A stretch of DNA of 64,000 nt from an uncultured Pelagibacteraceae bacterium (GCA_902627935.1 CACOLA010000002.1:62001-126000); one strand, 5' to 3'; shown: positions 1 through 7,702, numbered from the stretch's first letter. Numbers and translations are program-made. Notes: generated by a model from the letters alone, not told the origin.

Positions 1-673
1 TCTGATCAAATCTTTTCAATATCTCACTTATTGTTCTACCTGCCACAACATTTGATAAATCTCTTTCAAGCATTTTCACATAACGCTTTTTGTCTATTTC
101 TACAATTGTTGGATCAACATCAGAATTACTTTCTAGTCTTTTTAACAAATCATTAAAATATTCTTCTCTCCAGAAGTGTCTAGATAATCTTAGCTTCCAT
201 CTCTTTGGAATATCCAGTTTAGAGATTAATAAATTAAAAATTTCGACATTACCAATAGTCAAAGTTCCTGAAGTGTATCTAATGTGTTTAAGCGATTTGA
301 GAGACGTATTTATAATTTCTTTATCGTCGTTTTTCTCATCTTTAGATCCCAAAATTTCAAATCCGATTTGATTTCTAATAATTGAGTCTTTTTTGTTTTG
401 CGATTTTCGATAAGCTTGGCCGCTATAAAAAATTTTTTCCTTACCCTTTAAATTATTTTCTAAATATCTTAAGCACGATGCAATTGTTAAATCTGGTCTT
501 AAACATAACTCACTTCCATTCTGATCACTAAAAGAAAAAATAAACTTTCTAAAATTTTCTCCTGATCTTTGAACAATGTGACTAGCCTCAATTACTGAAG
601 GTAAATTAATATATTTAAAACCCTTTGATTTTACCGATCTAAGGATATTTTCAGATAAGTTTTTTGACTTCAT
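1..673 (-). CDS. hisZ: ATP phosphoribosyltransferase regulatory subunit HisZ (partial)
   Basis: This is a minus-strand reading frame that starts with ATG at 673 and runs off the left edge, leaving about 224 residues. The visible protein resembles a class II histidyl-tRNA synthetase catalytic core. It includes a stretch reading LCLRPDLTIASCLRYL, which matches the HisZ/HisS motif 2 neighbourhood, followed by IFYSGQAYR and QIGFEILG. In the HisZ family this paralogue of HisRS has lost aminoacylation and acts as the regulatory partner of the short form of HisG, the first enzyme of histidine synthesis. The start overlaps the end of hisS by 23 bases, so the two are probably co-transcribed. Because hisS itself is intact next door, this copy is best read as HisZ. 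The C-terminus and any following hisG lie outside the window. Confidence 0.85.
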   Translation of the reverse strand, partial: MKSKNLSENILRSVKSKGFKYINLPSVIEASHIVQRSGENFRKFIFSFSDQNGSELCLRPDLTIASCLRYLENNLKGKEKIFYSGQAYRKSQNKKDSIIRNQIGFEILGSKDEKNDDKEIINTSLKSLKHIRYTSGTLTIGNVEIFNLLISKLDIPKRWKLRLSRHFWREEYFNDLLKRLESNSDVDPTIVEIDKKRYVKMLERDLSNVVAGRTISEILKRFDQ

Positions 674-2045
674 CGATTAAATTCACTTTCGGAAATGTTT
701 TATTATTTTCACCCTTTGTACCTTTGAGATTTTTTATAGTTACCACATTTTCATTAAATTCGTTTTCTCCACATATTATTGCAACATTTAAATCACGTTT
801 ATTCGCTAAGGTAAGTTGCTTACCTAAATTTTTCTTTGTATCTAAATAAATTTCAGCATTAATATTATTGTTTCTTAATAAGTCTAAAATTTCATAATAA
901 TTTTTAAGATATTTTTCATCCATTACACAAACTAAAACTGGTTTTTTGTTGTCTAATTTTATTTGATCTAATTGCATTAAAGCAAATAAAAATCGATCTA
1001 CGCCAAAACTAATACCAGTTCCAGGAATATCTACACCTTTAAACCTTGAGATTAGTTTTGCATAACTACCTCCAGAACAAATACTTCCAATATCAACCTT
1101 TTTAGCTTTGTTATTTGTTATTTTAAAATTTAGATTTGTTTCAACAATAAAAGAATCATAGTACGAAAGGCCTCGCACTATACAGAAGTTGTTCATTACT
1201 TGGTCTTTGTTTTTTCCGTAACCAAGTATTTTATAAAACTCCTCTAATTCATTAATTCCCTCTAAAGATAATGGATTTTTTAGAGTTTCTTTTAATTCTT
1301 TTAATTCTTTAATTTTTAAAAAATTAAGTATTTGAGAGACTTGTTTGTCATTTAAATCTGCACCTTTAGTTATCGCACCACTAGTGTCTTTTCTCTCTTT
1401 TTTAAGAAGGTCTTCAACGCCTTTTAAACCAAAACCTGGTTTATCTAATTTATCAATAGCTCTAATTACTTTTAATTGTTTATCTTTTGATATTTTTAAA
1501 TCATCGATTAATCCTTGAACTATTTTTCTATTACTGACGTTAATTGTAAATTGATCTTTTTTTAAACCACAATCTAATAAAGTACTTGATATTAAGTTAC
1601 AAAGCTCAGCATTAGCTTGTCCAGGATTAACATTTCCTACTATATCAAAGTCTGCTTGCATAAATTCTCTATATCTTCCATTGCCAGACTTTTCGTTTCT
1701 AAAGACATTTTGAATAGCATATCTTTTAAAAATTGATGGAAGTTTTTGATTATTTTGTGCAACAAATCTAGCTAGTGGGCTAGAAAGATCATATCGAAGG
1801 GTTAAGTTTTTATCTCCATCCTTAAATGAGAAAACATCAGACATAGGATTAGCATCATCTTCTGCTAAAAAAGATCCTATATTTTCACTTATCTCAAAAG
1901 ATGGGGTTTCAAGAGCCTCTGCTCCAAATTTAATAAAATTTTTCTCAATAGTCTTTATTAACTTTTTTTTTAAAAGAAGCTTTTTATCCCATCGGTCTTC
2001 AAATCCAGGAGGTAATCCTGGGACTAATTTATTTTTTTTATTCAT
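651..2045 (-). CDS. hisS: Histidyl-tRNA synthetase, divergent alphaproteobacterial type
   Basis: This enzyme charges tRNA-His with histidine. I place the start at the ATG at 2045 (464 residues, MNKKNKLVPGLPPGFEDRW). The longer open frame to 2093 runs through the tRNA-His gene and is not credible. Motif 2 lies near residues 116-130 and reads RNEKSGNGRYREFMQ. Canonical bacterial HisRS has a Pro-Gln-Lys segment here, used to contact G-1 of the tRNA, and this protein lacks it. That matches the divergent HisRS known from Caulobacter and relatives. A class II motif 3 region is visible near the C-terminus (GTGISFGVDRFLFAL), followed by an anticodon-binding domain. The start codon lies only 4 bases after the CCA end of tRNA-His, and no Shine-Dalgarno can be seen outside the tRNA. 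hisZ follows with an overlap. Confidence 0.95.
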   Translation of the reverse strand: MNKKNKLVPGLPPGFEDRWDKKLLLKKKLIKTIEKNFIKFGAEALETPSFEISENIGSFLAEDDANPMSDVFSFKDGDKNLTLRYDLSSPLARFVAQNNQKLPSIFKRYAIQNVFRNEKSGNGRYREFMQADFDIVGNVNPGQANAELCNLISSTLLDCGLKKDQFTINVSNRKIVQGLIDDLKISKDKQLKVIRAIDKLDKPGFGLKGVEDLLKKERKDTSGAITKGADLNDKQVSQILNFLKIKELKELKETLKNPLSLEGINELEEFYKILGYGKNKDQVMNNFCIVRGLSYYDSFIVETNLNFKITNNKAKKVDIGSICSGGSYAKLISRFKGVDIPGTGISFGVDRFLFALMQLDQIKLDNKKPVLVCVMDEKYLKNYYEILDLLRNNNINAEIYLDTKKNLGKQLTLANKRDLNVAIICGENEFNENVVTIKNLKGTKGENNKTFPKVNLIDEVKKLI

Positions 2046-2049
2046 TTTT

Positions 2050-2123
2050 TGGTACCTTGGGTAGGTTACGCTCCTACGACTTCGGATCCACAAACCGACG
2101 TGATGCTATTTCACCACCAAGGC
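2050..2123 (-). tRNA. tRNA-His (GTG), non-canonical
   Basis: A 74-base cloverleaf can be folded. The acceptor is GCCTTGG with CCAAGGT (G1-U72 wobble), the D stem GTGA/TCAC is perfect, the anticodon loop is TTGTGGA (anticodon GTG), the T stem GTAGG/CCTAC is perfect, and CCA is encoded. Position -1 is T and the discriminator is A73, so the classical G-1/C73 identity pair is absent. This agrees with the divergent HisRS encoded just downstream. The D loop (AATAGCA) lacks GG and the T loop (AGCGTAA) lacks the TTC core. The anticodon stem has one T-T mismatch. Conservation of all the stems argues for function, although the loops are odd enough for a standard scanner to score it low. Confidence 0.8.
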
Positions 2124-2190
2124 ATATCCTTTTCTGTTTTATCTTATTTTGATTGAATTTAAAATTATATTATAAAATTTATTGCTAGCT

Positions 2191-2292
2191 TTAGCCAGCA
2201 TGGTGATATGTGTACGCACCTCTGTTAGTTCCTCTTACAGTAGATCTGAGAGTACAGTTGCTTAGTTCAAATTTAGTATTTACTTTAATCAT
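2191..2292 (-). CDS. Candidate 33-residue small protein
   Basis: This is a short minus-strand frame starting with ATG at 2292 and ending in TAA. It lies between the cspA terminator and tRNA-His. The peptide begins MIKVNTKFELSNC and ends GAYTYHHAG; it is polar with no membrane segment and I do not recognise it. Upstream is AAAAGAACGC, a weak ribosome-site candidate. Just after the coding end is a GC-rich stem (GCTGGC, loop TAAA, GCTAGC) that overlaps the stop codon. Base composition is less A/T-biased than the flanking spacer, which suggests selection, but the element could be a structured RNA instead of a coding gene. No promoter is clear. Confidence 0.35.
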   Translation of the reverse strand: MIKVNTKFELSNCTLRSTVRGTNRGAYTYHHAG

Positions 2293-2339
2293 TTGCGTTC
2301 TTTTAGAGAAAAATTTGAATTAATCAACCCTAAAGTCAA

Positions 2340-2369
2340 AAGACGTTTATCTAAATAGATAAACGTCTT
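2340..2369 (-). terminator. Terminator after cspA
   Basis: A perfect 13-base inverted repeat (AAGACGTTTATCT and its complement, loop of 4) lies 18 bases past the cspA stop. On the minus strand it is followed by a short T run (CTTTTGAC). It is A/T-rich but long, and it separates cspA from the downstream small ORF, tRNA-His and hisS. Confidence 0.7.
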
Positions 2370-2386
2370 TATAATATTTTATAAAT

Positions 2387-2599
2387 TTAATCTATTTTTT
2401 TTAGATTAACTGCTGAAGGACCTTTAGGTCCATCTTCTAACGTGAATTCAAGTTTATCACCTTCATTTAGATACCTCATACCGGCAGTTTTTACTGCTGA
2501 GGCATGTACAAATGCATCTTTTTCCTTATCATCTCTTTCGATAAATCCATAACCCTTTTTACCATTAAACCATTTTACTTTACCTTGAATTGTACTCAT
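2387..2599 (-). CDS. cspA: Cold-shock domain protein
   Basis: This 70-residue single-domain protein binds single-stranded nucleic acid and, in this family, acts as an RNA chaperone. The RNP-1-like motif KGYGFIE (residues 15-21) and RNP-2-like motif DAFVHASAV (residues 28-36) are both present. The start is at ATG 2599, preceded by AAAAAAGGAAT about 10 bases upstream, a usable Shine-Dalgarno. The gene appears monocistronic: tRNA-Phe and infA lie upstream on the same strand after an A/T-rich gap, and a long hairpin terminator lies downstream. It is the usual length for the family. Confidence 0.95.
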   Translation of the reverse strand: MSTIQGKVKWFNGKKGYGFIERDDKEKDAFVHASAVKTAGMRYLNEGDKLEFTLEDGPKGPSAVNLKKID

Positions 2600-2680
2600 C
2601 TTGTTTCTTATTCCTTTTTTGTTGTTTTTAATTGCTTAAGGTTAATTTTTTTTTAAAATTATTTCAAGATCAAAAGTTAG

Positions 2681-2755
2681 TGGTGGCTGAGGAAGGATTC
2701 GCACCTCCGACACAAGCCTTTTCAGGGCTCTGCTCTACTCCTGAGCTACTCAGCC
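2681..2755 (-). tRNA. tRNA-Phe (GAA)
   Basis: A complete 75-base cloverleaf: acceptor GGCTGAG/CTCAGCC, anticodon loop CTGAAAA (GAA), T loop TGCGAAT, and encoded CCA. Its 5' end is 2 bases past the infA stop codon, so it is probably transcribed with infA and released by processing. Confidence 0.95.
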
Positions 2756-2757
2756 TT

Positions 2758-2973
2758 TTAACCTCTAAAGATTATTCTACCTTTAGTGAGATCATAAGGG
2801 GTCATTTCTACTGTGACATTATCCCCTTGCAAAACTCTTATTCTATTTTTCCTAAGCTTTCCTGCTGTATGAGCTGTCACAGTGTGTCCATTTTCTAACT
2901 GAACTCTAAACATAGCATTTGGAAGCAAATCGGTTACTTTGCCTTTGAATTCAAGTAGATCTTGTTTTGACAA
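2758..2973 (-). CDS. infA: Translation initiation factor IF-1
   Basis: A 71-residue OB-fold protein that occupies the ribosomal A site of the 30S subunit during initiation. The whole protein matches the IF-1 pattern: a [20 protein letters not shown] strand pair, a central [17 protein letters not shown] segment, and YDLTKGRI at the end. The gene lies 2 bases downstream of hisD and 2 bases upstream of tRNA-Phe, so it appears to end an operon running murA, DUF2948, hisD, infA and tRNA-Phe. Confidence 0.97.
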   Translation of the reverse strand: MSKQDLLEFKGKVTDLLPNAMFRVQLENGHTVTAHTAGKLRKNRIRVLQGDNVTVEMTPYDLTKGRIIFRG

Positions 2974-2975
2974 AT

Positions 2976-4259
2976 TTATTTTCTCCTAATTCTTTTTTTT
3001 ACTGAATAAGCATGTCCTGCTAACCCCTCGTAATTTGCAAGAGTTATAACTGATGGGCCAAGACTTTCAATACCCTTTTTTGTTAAGTTTATATAAGAAA
3101 TTCTTTTATAAAATTCATTAACACTTATTCCGCTTGAATATTTTGCCGAACCATTAGTTGGTAAAATATGATTTGATCCAACATTATAATCTGTCATTGC
3201 CATAACAGCATATTTGCCTAAACATATCGAACCAGAGTTTTTAATTTTTGCTGCAAAATATTTATAGTTTCTAACATTCAACTCTAAATGTTCAGGAGCA
3301 ATTTTATTGACAATATTAATTATTTTATCATCTCCAGCTACATGCATTAAAATTCCATAGTTTTTTAAACTTTTTTTTGCAATAGCAACTCTTGGAATAC
3401 TTTTTAACTGTTTTGAAATTTCAGTTTGAACTTTATTTACTAAGTTTTTATCTTTTGAAATTAAAATACATTGCGCTTGAGGATCATGTTCTGCTTGGCC
3501 AATTAAATCGCTTGCTACCCATTCAGGATTTGAATATTTATCACAAACAATTGTTATTTCCGAAGGTCCGGCAGTCATACCTTCAATTCCAACATCTCCA
3601 AAAACCTCTTTTTTTGCAGTTGCAACAAAAGAATTTCCTGGCCCAACTATTTTGTCAACTTTTTTAATTTTTTTAGTTCCATAAGTAACTGCTGCGATAG
3701 CAGATGGACCTCCTATAGAGAAAATTTCTTTGATTTTACATTTCCTTGCAGCATAAAGTACAGCAGGATTTTGTTCTCCTTTAAAACCTGGGTTTATCAT
3801 TATAATTCTTTTAACACCGGCGACAATTGCTGGTATTGCATTCATAAGAACACTAGATGGGTAAGCAACTTTTGAACCCGGTACATAAATTGCTACTGAC
3901 TCTAATGGTAAATATTTATACTCAAGTTTATTTTTAAATTTATCTTTATAAAGAATATTTTTAAATTTTTGTAGAGAATGAAATTTGTAAATTCGGTTGT
4001 AAGCTATATCGATTGCTTTCTTGACTACGGGATTTAAAGATTTAATCAAATTATTAATTTGTGTGGAGCTAGGTATAATTTTGGTATTTTGATTGAATCT
4101 TTTCTCATATTTAATTAAGGCTTTATCACCATTTTTTTTAATATCATTTATAATTTTAATTACTGAAGCTTTATCAGACTTAATATTTTTTCTTCTTTTA
4201 AGAAGTGCCTTATCCAAAGTTTTGTCAAAATCATTTTTTTTACTATTCAATACTTTCAT
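2976..4259 (-). CDS. hisD: Histidinol dehydrogenase
   Basis: Catalyses the last two steps of histidine synthesis, oxidising L-histidinol to L-histidine with NAD in two stages at a zinc site. The protein has 427 residues, the normal length. Recognisable segments are [17 protein letters not shown], the metal-site [17 protein letters not shown] with the catalytic Glu-His pair, and AGLAGHAYS near the C-terminus with a zinc-ligand His. The start at ATG 4259 overlaps the end of the DUF2948 gene by 4 bases (ATGA). It is separated from the hisZ-hisS genes by cspA and infA, so histidine genes here are scattered and not in one operon. Confidence 0.97.
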   Translation of the reverse strand: MKVLNSKKNDFDKTLDKALLKRRKNIKSDKASVIKIINDIKKNGDKALIKYEKRFNQNTKIIPSSTQINNLIKSLNPVVKKAIDIAYNRIYKFHSLQKFKNILYKDKFKNKLEYKYLPLESVAIYVPGSKVAYPSSVLMNAIPAIVAGVKRIIMINPGFKGEQNPAVLYAARKCKIKEIFSIGGPSAIAAVTYGTKKIKKVDKIVGPGNSFVATAKKEVFGDVGIEGMTAGPSEITIVCDKYSNPEWVASDLIGQAEHDPQAQCILISKDKNLVNKVQTEISKQLKSIPRVAIAKKSLKNYGILMHVAGDDKIINIVNKIAPEHLELNVRNYKYFAAKIKNSGSICLGKYAVMAMTDYNVGSNHILPTNGSAKYSSGISVNEFYKRISYINLTKKGIESLGPSVITLANYEGLAGHAYSVKKRIRRK

Positions 4260-4654
4260 AACTTTTTAAGTTCATTTTGATCCTCAAGCCGAGCTTCTAT
4301 AGTCTCAGTCGTCAAAGCAATATGAGCATTATTATTAAAGATTAGATTTATTTCATAATCATCATTATTTTTCAAATAATCAATTCCAATTAATTCTAAA
4401 ATTAAATCTTTCTTTGATTGATCAATATTTTTTGATCTAACTTTATCTACAAAATCAAATCTACAAATACTATTAATTTTCTTATTATCTTGATTAGCTT
4501 CAATTTTTTTCCTTTCTACAGATAATAAAAAAACCTTATTAGATGCAAGATATTTTATGTCAGCGACTTTTACTTTTGCACCAGAGCTGTAAGCAGAAAT
4601 CATTTGTAATCCCTCTTGATCATTTGCGATTATTTTTGCCAAATATTTATTCAT
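4256..4654 (-). CDS. DUF2948 family protein
   Basis: A 132-residue soluble protein of unknown function. I place the start at ATG 4654, which overlaps the murA stop as TGATG; a TTG one codon earlier is possible but less likely. In Alphaproteobacteria a DUF2948 gene commonly sits between murA and hisD, as here, and this position is the main basis for the call. Visible features are an N-terminal DQEGLQMISAYSSGAKVKVADIKYL segment broken by polar turns and a C-terminal NAHIALTTETIEARLED segment. No catalytic motif, signal peptide or membrane helix is apparent. The end overlaps the hisD start by 4 bases, so translation may be coupled. Confidence 0.75.
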   Translation of the reverse strand: MNKYLAKIIANDQEGLQMISAYSSGAKVKVADIKYLASNKVFLLSVERKKIEANQDNKKINSICRFDFVDKVRSKNIDQSKKDLILELIGIDYLKNNDDYEINLIFNNNAHIALTTETIEARLEDQNELKKL

Positions 4655-5913
4655 CAATTCAATCTTTTAATTTTAACACCAATTTTTTTTAATTTATTTT
4701 CTATATTTTCATATCCTCTTTCTAAATGATAGACCCGGCCTACAATACTTTTGCCATTAGCTACAATTGCAGCCAAGACTAAGGCGACACTTGCCCTTAA
4801 ATCACTAGACATGAGTTCGGCGCCAATAAATTCTGTACTTCCATTAATTAAAGCTTTGTTGTTTTTAATATCAATTTTTGCACCCAATCTTTGTAACTCT
4901 GCTACATGCATAAATCTATTTTCAAAGATACTTTCGGTAATAGAACTTTTCCCGACACTCTTACACATCAACACCATTAATTGAGCTTGTAGATCTGTAG
5001 GAATACCTGGAAACTCCTTTGTTTTTATATTTCTTAAAGATTTAATTTTTTTAGGTCCTTTGATAAAAATTTTATTATTTACTGTCTTTATTTGTGCTCC
5101 AACTTTTTTCAATAATTGTAACTCGGTATTTATTATTTTAGGGTCTAAGTTTTTTATTTCTAAGTCACCCTTAGCAAGTGTTGCTGCTACACAAAAAGTA
5201 CCAGCCTCTATTCTATCAGCCATCACAGTATGGACTGTTTGATTTAAGGAGTTCACCCCAATAATTTTGCAAGTTCGGCCAGACCACTTAATATCTGCAC
5301 CAGCATTATTCAAAAATTTTGTTAGATCTTTAATTTCAGGCTCTACTGCACAATTTTTTAAAATTGTTTTACCTTTAGCTAAACATGCAGCGAGAATAGA
5401 ATTTTCAGTTGCGCCAACACTTATTTTTGGAAACTTTATTTTTTGACCCTTAAGTTTTCCATTAGATTTTGCTAAAATATATCCATCTTTTATTTTGTAT
5501 TCCATTCCTAATTTTTTTAATGCAGCTAAATGATAATTCACAGGTCTAGCACCTATTAAACATCCACCAGGTAAAGACGTTTTAGATTTAAAAAATTTTG
5601 AAATTAAAGGTCCTAAAACTAATATTGAACCTCTCATTGTTTTTACTAATGAATAGCTTGCAAATGTTTTCATATTCTTTGAATTAGTAATTTTTACAGT
5701 TTTTCTGTCTTTAGATAAAATTACTCTTGAACCAAGAGATTTTAATAAATTAAGCATGGTATTGATATCTCTAACTCTTGGTAAGTTTTTAATAATTACA
5801 GGTTTGTCAAATAATAAAGTCGCTGCAAGTATTGGTAACGATGCGTTTTTTGAACCTGAAATTGAAACTTTACCCTTGATTTTACAAGGACCATTAATCA
5901 GAAATTTATCCAT
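4654..5913 (-). CDS. murA: UDP-N-acetylglucosamine 1-carboxyvinyltransferase
   Basis: The first committed step of peptidoglycan synthesis: transfer of enolpyruvate from PEP to UDP-GlcNAc. The 419-residue protein shows the duplicated EPT fold. The loop LPGGCLIGARPVNYH carries the catalytic Cys at residue 118, so the enzyme should be of the Cys type that fosfomycin can alkylate. N-terminal GSKNASLPILAA and C-terminal DLRASVALVLAA are typical. The ATG is at 5913, 4 bases after dcd. The DUF2948 gene and hisD follow with overlaps. Confidence 0.97.
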   Translation of the reverse strand: MDKFLINGPCKIKGKVSISGSKNASLPILAATLLFDKPVIIKNLPRVRDINTMLNLLKSLGSRVILSKDRKTVKITNSKNMKTFASYSLVKTMRGSILVLGPLISKFFKSKTSLPGGCLIGARPVNYHLAALKKLGMEYKIKDGYILAKSNGKLKGQKIKFPKISVGATENSILAACLAKGKTILKNCAVEPEIKDLTKFLNNAGADIKWSGRTCKIIGVNSLNQTVHTVMADRIEAGTFCVAATLAKGDLEIKNLDPKIINTELQLLKKVGAQIKTVNNKIFIKGPKKIKSLRNIKTKEFPGIPTDLQAQLMVLMCKSVGKSSITESIFENRFMHVAELQRLGAKIDIKNNKALINGSTEFIGAELMSSDLRASVALVLAAIVANGKSIVGRVYHLERGYENIENKLKKIGVKIKRLN

Positions 5914-5916
5914 AAA

Positions 5917-6477
5917 TTACTCTTTGATTTTAGCAACCTGTATGGTGGTTTGTCCCTGATATTTACCGTTTTTTGATTTATAAGTTGTCTCAGGTTGAGT
6001 ATCTGATTTAAAAAATAAAAATTGAGCTATTCCCTCATTTGAGTAAATTTTTGCAGGATTAGGAGTTGTGTTGCTCAACTCGATAACAATATTTCCTTCG
6101 AACTCATTTTCAATTGGAGTTACATTACAAATAATTCCTGTTCTTGCATAAGTACTTTTTCCAACACAAATACATAGAACATCTTTTGGTATTCTAAAAT
6201 ATTCTATTGTTTTAGCTAAAACAAAAGAATTTGGTGGAATTATACAATAGGGTCCCTTTCTCTCAATAAAATTATCATCTGAAAATTTTTTTGGATCAAC
6301 TAATGAACTATTCACGTTTGTAAATATTCTATACTCATCTGAAATTCGGACATCATAACCCATGCTACTTAGTCCATATGATATTTTTCCTTCTGAAACT
6401 TGATGATCCAAAAATGGCTCAATCATATTATACTCTTTACACATTTTTTTTATCCAAGTATCAGGCTGAATCGACAT
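5917..6477 (-). CDS. dcd: dCTP deaminase
   Basis: Converts dCTP to dUTP, supplying dUMP for thymidylate synthesis. The 186-residue protein is the usual length of the trimeric family. It shows the N-terminal [14 protein letters not shown], the substrate-binding [10 protein letters not shown], and [11 protein letters not shown], which holds the catalytic Glu. The C-terminal KYQGQTTIQ nucleotide lid is present. The ATG at 6477 follows an A/T-rich leader that contains two direct repeats of TTAAGCGC (see separate entry). It probably heads the murA operon, because murA starts 4 bases downstream. Confidence 0.96.
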   Translation of the reverse strand: MSIQPDTWIKKMCKEYNMIEPFLDHQVSEGKISYGLSSMGYDVRISDEYRIFTNVNSSLVDPKKFSDDNFIERKGPYCIIPPNSFVLAKTIEYFRIPKDVLCICVGKSTYARTGIICNVTPIENEFEGNIVIELSNTTPNPAKIYSNEGIAQFLFFKSDTQPETTYKSKNGKYQGQTTIQVAKIKE

Positions 6478-6534
6478 TATCTTATTTTCTTTTTATTTTT
6501 TTTTTGAAAAATTTTTCTCTTTTTTAAATTTTTT

Positions 6535-6556
6535 TTAAGCGCAATACTTAAGCGCT
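6535..6556. repeat. Direct repeat TTAAGCGC x2 upstream of dcd
   Basis: Two copies of TTAAGCGC (6535-6542 and 6548-6555) lie 13 bases apart. Together they also form a short AGCGC/GCGCT stem. They sit 58-79 bases before the dcd start and 19 bases after the stop of the small basic protein. On the plus strand a run of seven T follows. It could be an operator for dcd or a weak terminator; I cannot decide. Confidence 0.35.
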
Positions 6557-6574
6557 CATTTTTTTCCTTTACTT

Positions 6575-6775
6575 TCATTCTTTGTCTGGATTAGTTAAAA
6601 AATCTAATGTTATTGGTTTTGAAGCATCTAACGTTTGAGCTTTGGACTCATTCTTTTTAGGACCTTCTTTGGCTAATCTTTTTGCTTTTTTTTCAGCAAG
6701 TTTTTTTTCTCTTTTAGCTTGCTTCTCCATAAGTTTTGCACTTTTTGTAGATTTGTAATCGTAATGAATGCCCAT
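6575..6775 (-). CDS. Small highly charged protein (66 residues)
   Basis: An unrecognised soluble protein. The frame is open to 6901, but that extension would run antisense through the tRNA-Thr gene. I therefore place the start at ATG 6775 (MGIHYDYKST), which has AAAGGA 8 bases upstream as a good ribosome site. Residues 11-48 are rich in Lys and Glu with alternating charge and probably form one long amphipathic helix. The C-terminus reads KPITLDFLTNPDKE. No membrane segment remains with this start. It precedes dcd on the same strand, and no function can be inferred. Confidence 0.65.
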   Translation of the reverse strand: MGIHYDYKSTKSAKLMEKQAKREKKLAEKKAKRLAKEGPKKNESKAQTLDASKPITLDFLTNPDKE

Positions 6776-6858
6776 AAAAAATCCTTTAGTGTATATAATG
6801 TATATTGATAAAAAAATTAAGGCAATAATTTGAAAAAAATGCTTTATTATCAATACAA

Positions 6859-6864
6859 TATAAT
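6859..6864 (+). promoter_or_regulatory. Candidate -10 element for tRNA-Thr
   Basis: A perfect TATAAT ends 11 bases before the tRNA 5' end, the right distance for a transcript starting within about 5 bases of the tRNA. No good -35 hexamer is seen at 16-18 bases. Confidence 0.35.
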
Positions 6865-6875
6865 TGGTATTTAAT

Positions 6876-6949
6876 GCTCCTGTAGTTAAATGGCATAACA
6901 AGTCATTGGTAATGACTAGTTCCCTGGTCAGTACAGGGTGGGAGCACCA
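6876..6949 (+). tRNA. tRNA-Thr (GGT) with unusual T loop
   Basis: A 74-base cloverleaf: acceptor GCTCCTG/TGGGAGC with wobbles at 6-67 and 7-66, D stem GTTA/TAAC with a GG-containing loop AATGGCA, anticodon stem AGTCA/TGACT with loop TTGGTAA (GGT), T stem CCCTG/CAGGG, discriminator A, and encoded CCA. G1-C72 and C2-G71 fit threonine identity. The T loop reads GTCAGTA, so T55 and C56 are kept but the T54-A58 pair is lost. It is convergent with the TVP38-type gene, whose stop codon begins 2 bases past the CCA. Confidence 0.88.
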
Positions 6950-6951
6950 AA

Positions 6952-7671
6952 TTAATTTTTATAAAAAAAATTTCTAGAAATAATTGTAATTATTAATAAA
7001 GCTAAAAATCCAAGTAGTGGTAAATATATTGATGGCGAAGAAATTAAATCAATAGCACTTGGCGCATTTAAGTTTTTATCAATTATTGTTTCTAATCCAT
7101 TTCCGATAGATGTCGTTAAAAAAACTGATGGTATAATCCCTAACAAAGTTGACCAAAAATAATTTCTTACCTTTACATTGAACATACAAGGTAAAACATT
7201 CTGAATTGCAAAAGGTATTCCTCCTACAAACCTATAAATTAACAAGAATATAAATTCTGATTTTTTAAATTTTTTTTCAAGATTGCTAAATCTATTTAAA
7301 AATTTATCTCTTATGATATCTTTTAAAAAAGAGTTTGCAAAAATATATAATAAAGTTGCACCAATAGTCATTCCAATCACTGCGAAAAACAAACCCAGCC
7401 ATTTGCCAAAAATGAAACCAGACATTAGTGCTAAAGGTGATCCAAAACCAGCAGCTAATACCCATATAATTGCAAATAAAATAAATAAAAATCCTAATAA
7501 AAATAAATTTGTCTTTTTAAGTTCAAAAAAATAATCTCTATTATTTTTAATAAATTCATAACTAGTTATTTCCTGAAGGCTAAATTTTGAAAAGAAAAAA
7601 TATAAAATCAAACTAACCGCAGAAACATAAAATAGACCAATAAATATTTTAATTTTTTTTGATTTTTCCAT
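6952..7671 (-). CDS. TVP38/TMEM64 family membrane protein (VTT domain)
   Basis: A 239-residue inner-membrane protein with about six hydrophobic segments. One begins at residue 10, another near 55, the central one contains the family loop AAGFGSPLALMSGFIFGKWLG, and the last lies at 215-232. The pattern, with a second re-entrant-like region YRFVGGIPFAIQNVLPCMF, places it in the SNARE-associated/VTT superfamily related to DedA proteins. Members are implicated in lipid scrambling or membrane homeostasis; the substrate cannot be told from sequence. The ATG is at 7671. It is transcribed away from rpmH and ends 2 bases from tRNA-Thr on the opposite strand. Confidence 0.85.
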   Translation of the reverse strand: MEKSKKIKIFIGLFYVSAVSLILYFFFSKFSLQEITSYEFIKNNRDYFFELKKTNLFLLGFLFILFAIIWVLAAGFGSPLALMSGFIFGKWLGLFFAVIGMTIGATLLYIFANSFLKDIIRDKFLNRFSNLEKKFKKSEFIFLLIYRFVGGIPFAIQNVLPCMFNVKVRNYFWSTLLGIIPSVFLTTSIGNGLETIIDKNLNAPSAIDLISSPSIYLPLLGFLALLIITIISRNFFYKN

Positions 7672-7702
7672 TAATTCAGATGTTAATAATAAAATCTTCT
7701 AT

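Noticed and set aside
90-371. Plus-strand 93-residue open frame
   Set aside because: It is antisense to the clear HisZ coding frame and has no family resemblance.
2046-2093. N-terminal extension of hisS
   Set aside because: It would translate through the tRNA-His gene; the conserved HisRS N-terminus begins at ATG 2045.
6776-6901. N-terminal extension of the 66-residue basic protein, with an apparent membrane helix
   Set aside because: It runs antisense through tRNA-Thr and its promoter; ATG 6775 has a good ribosome site.
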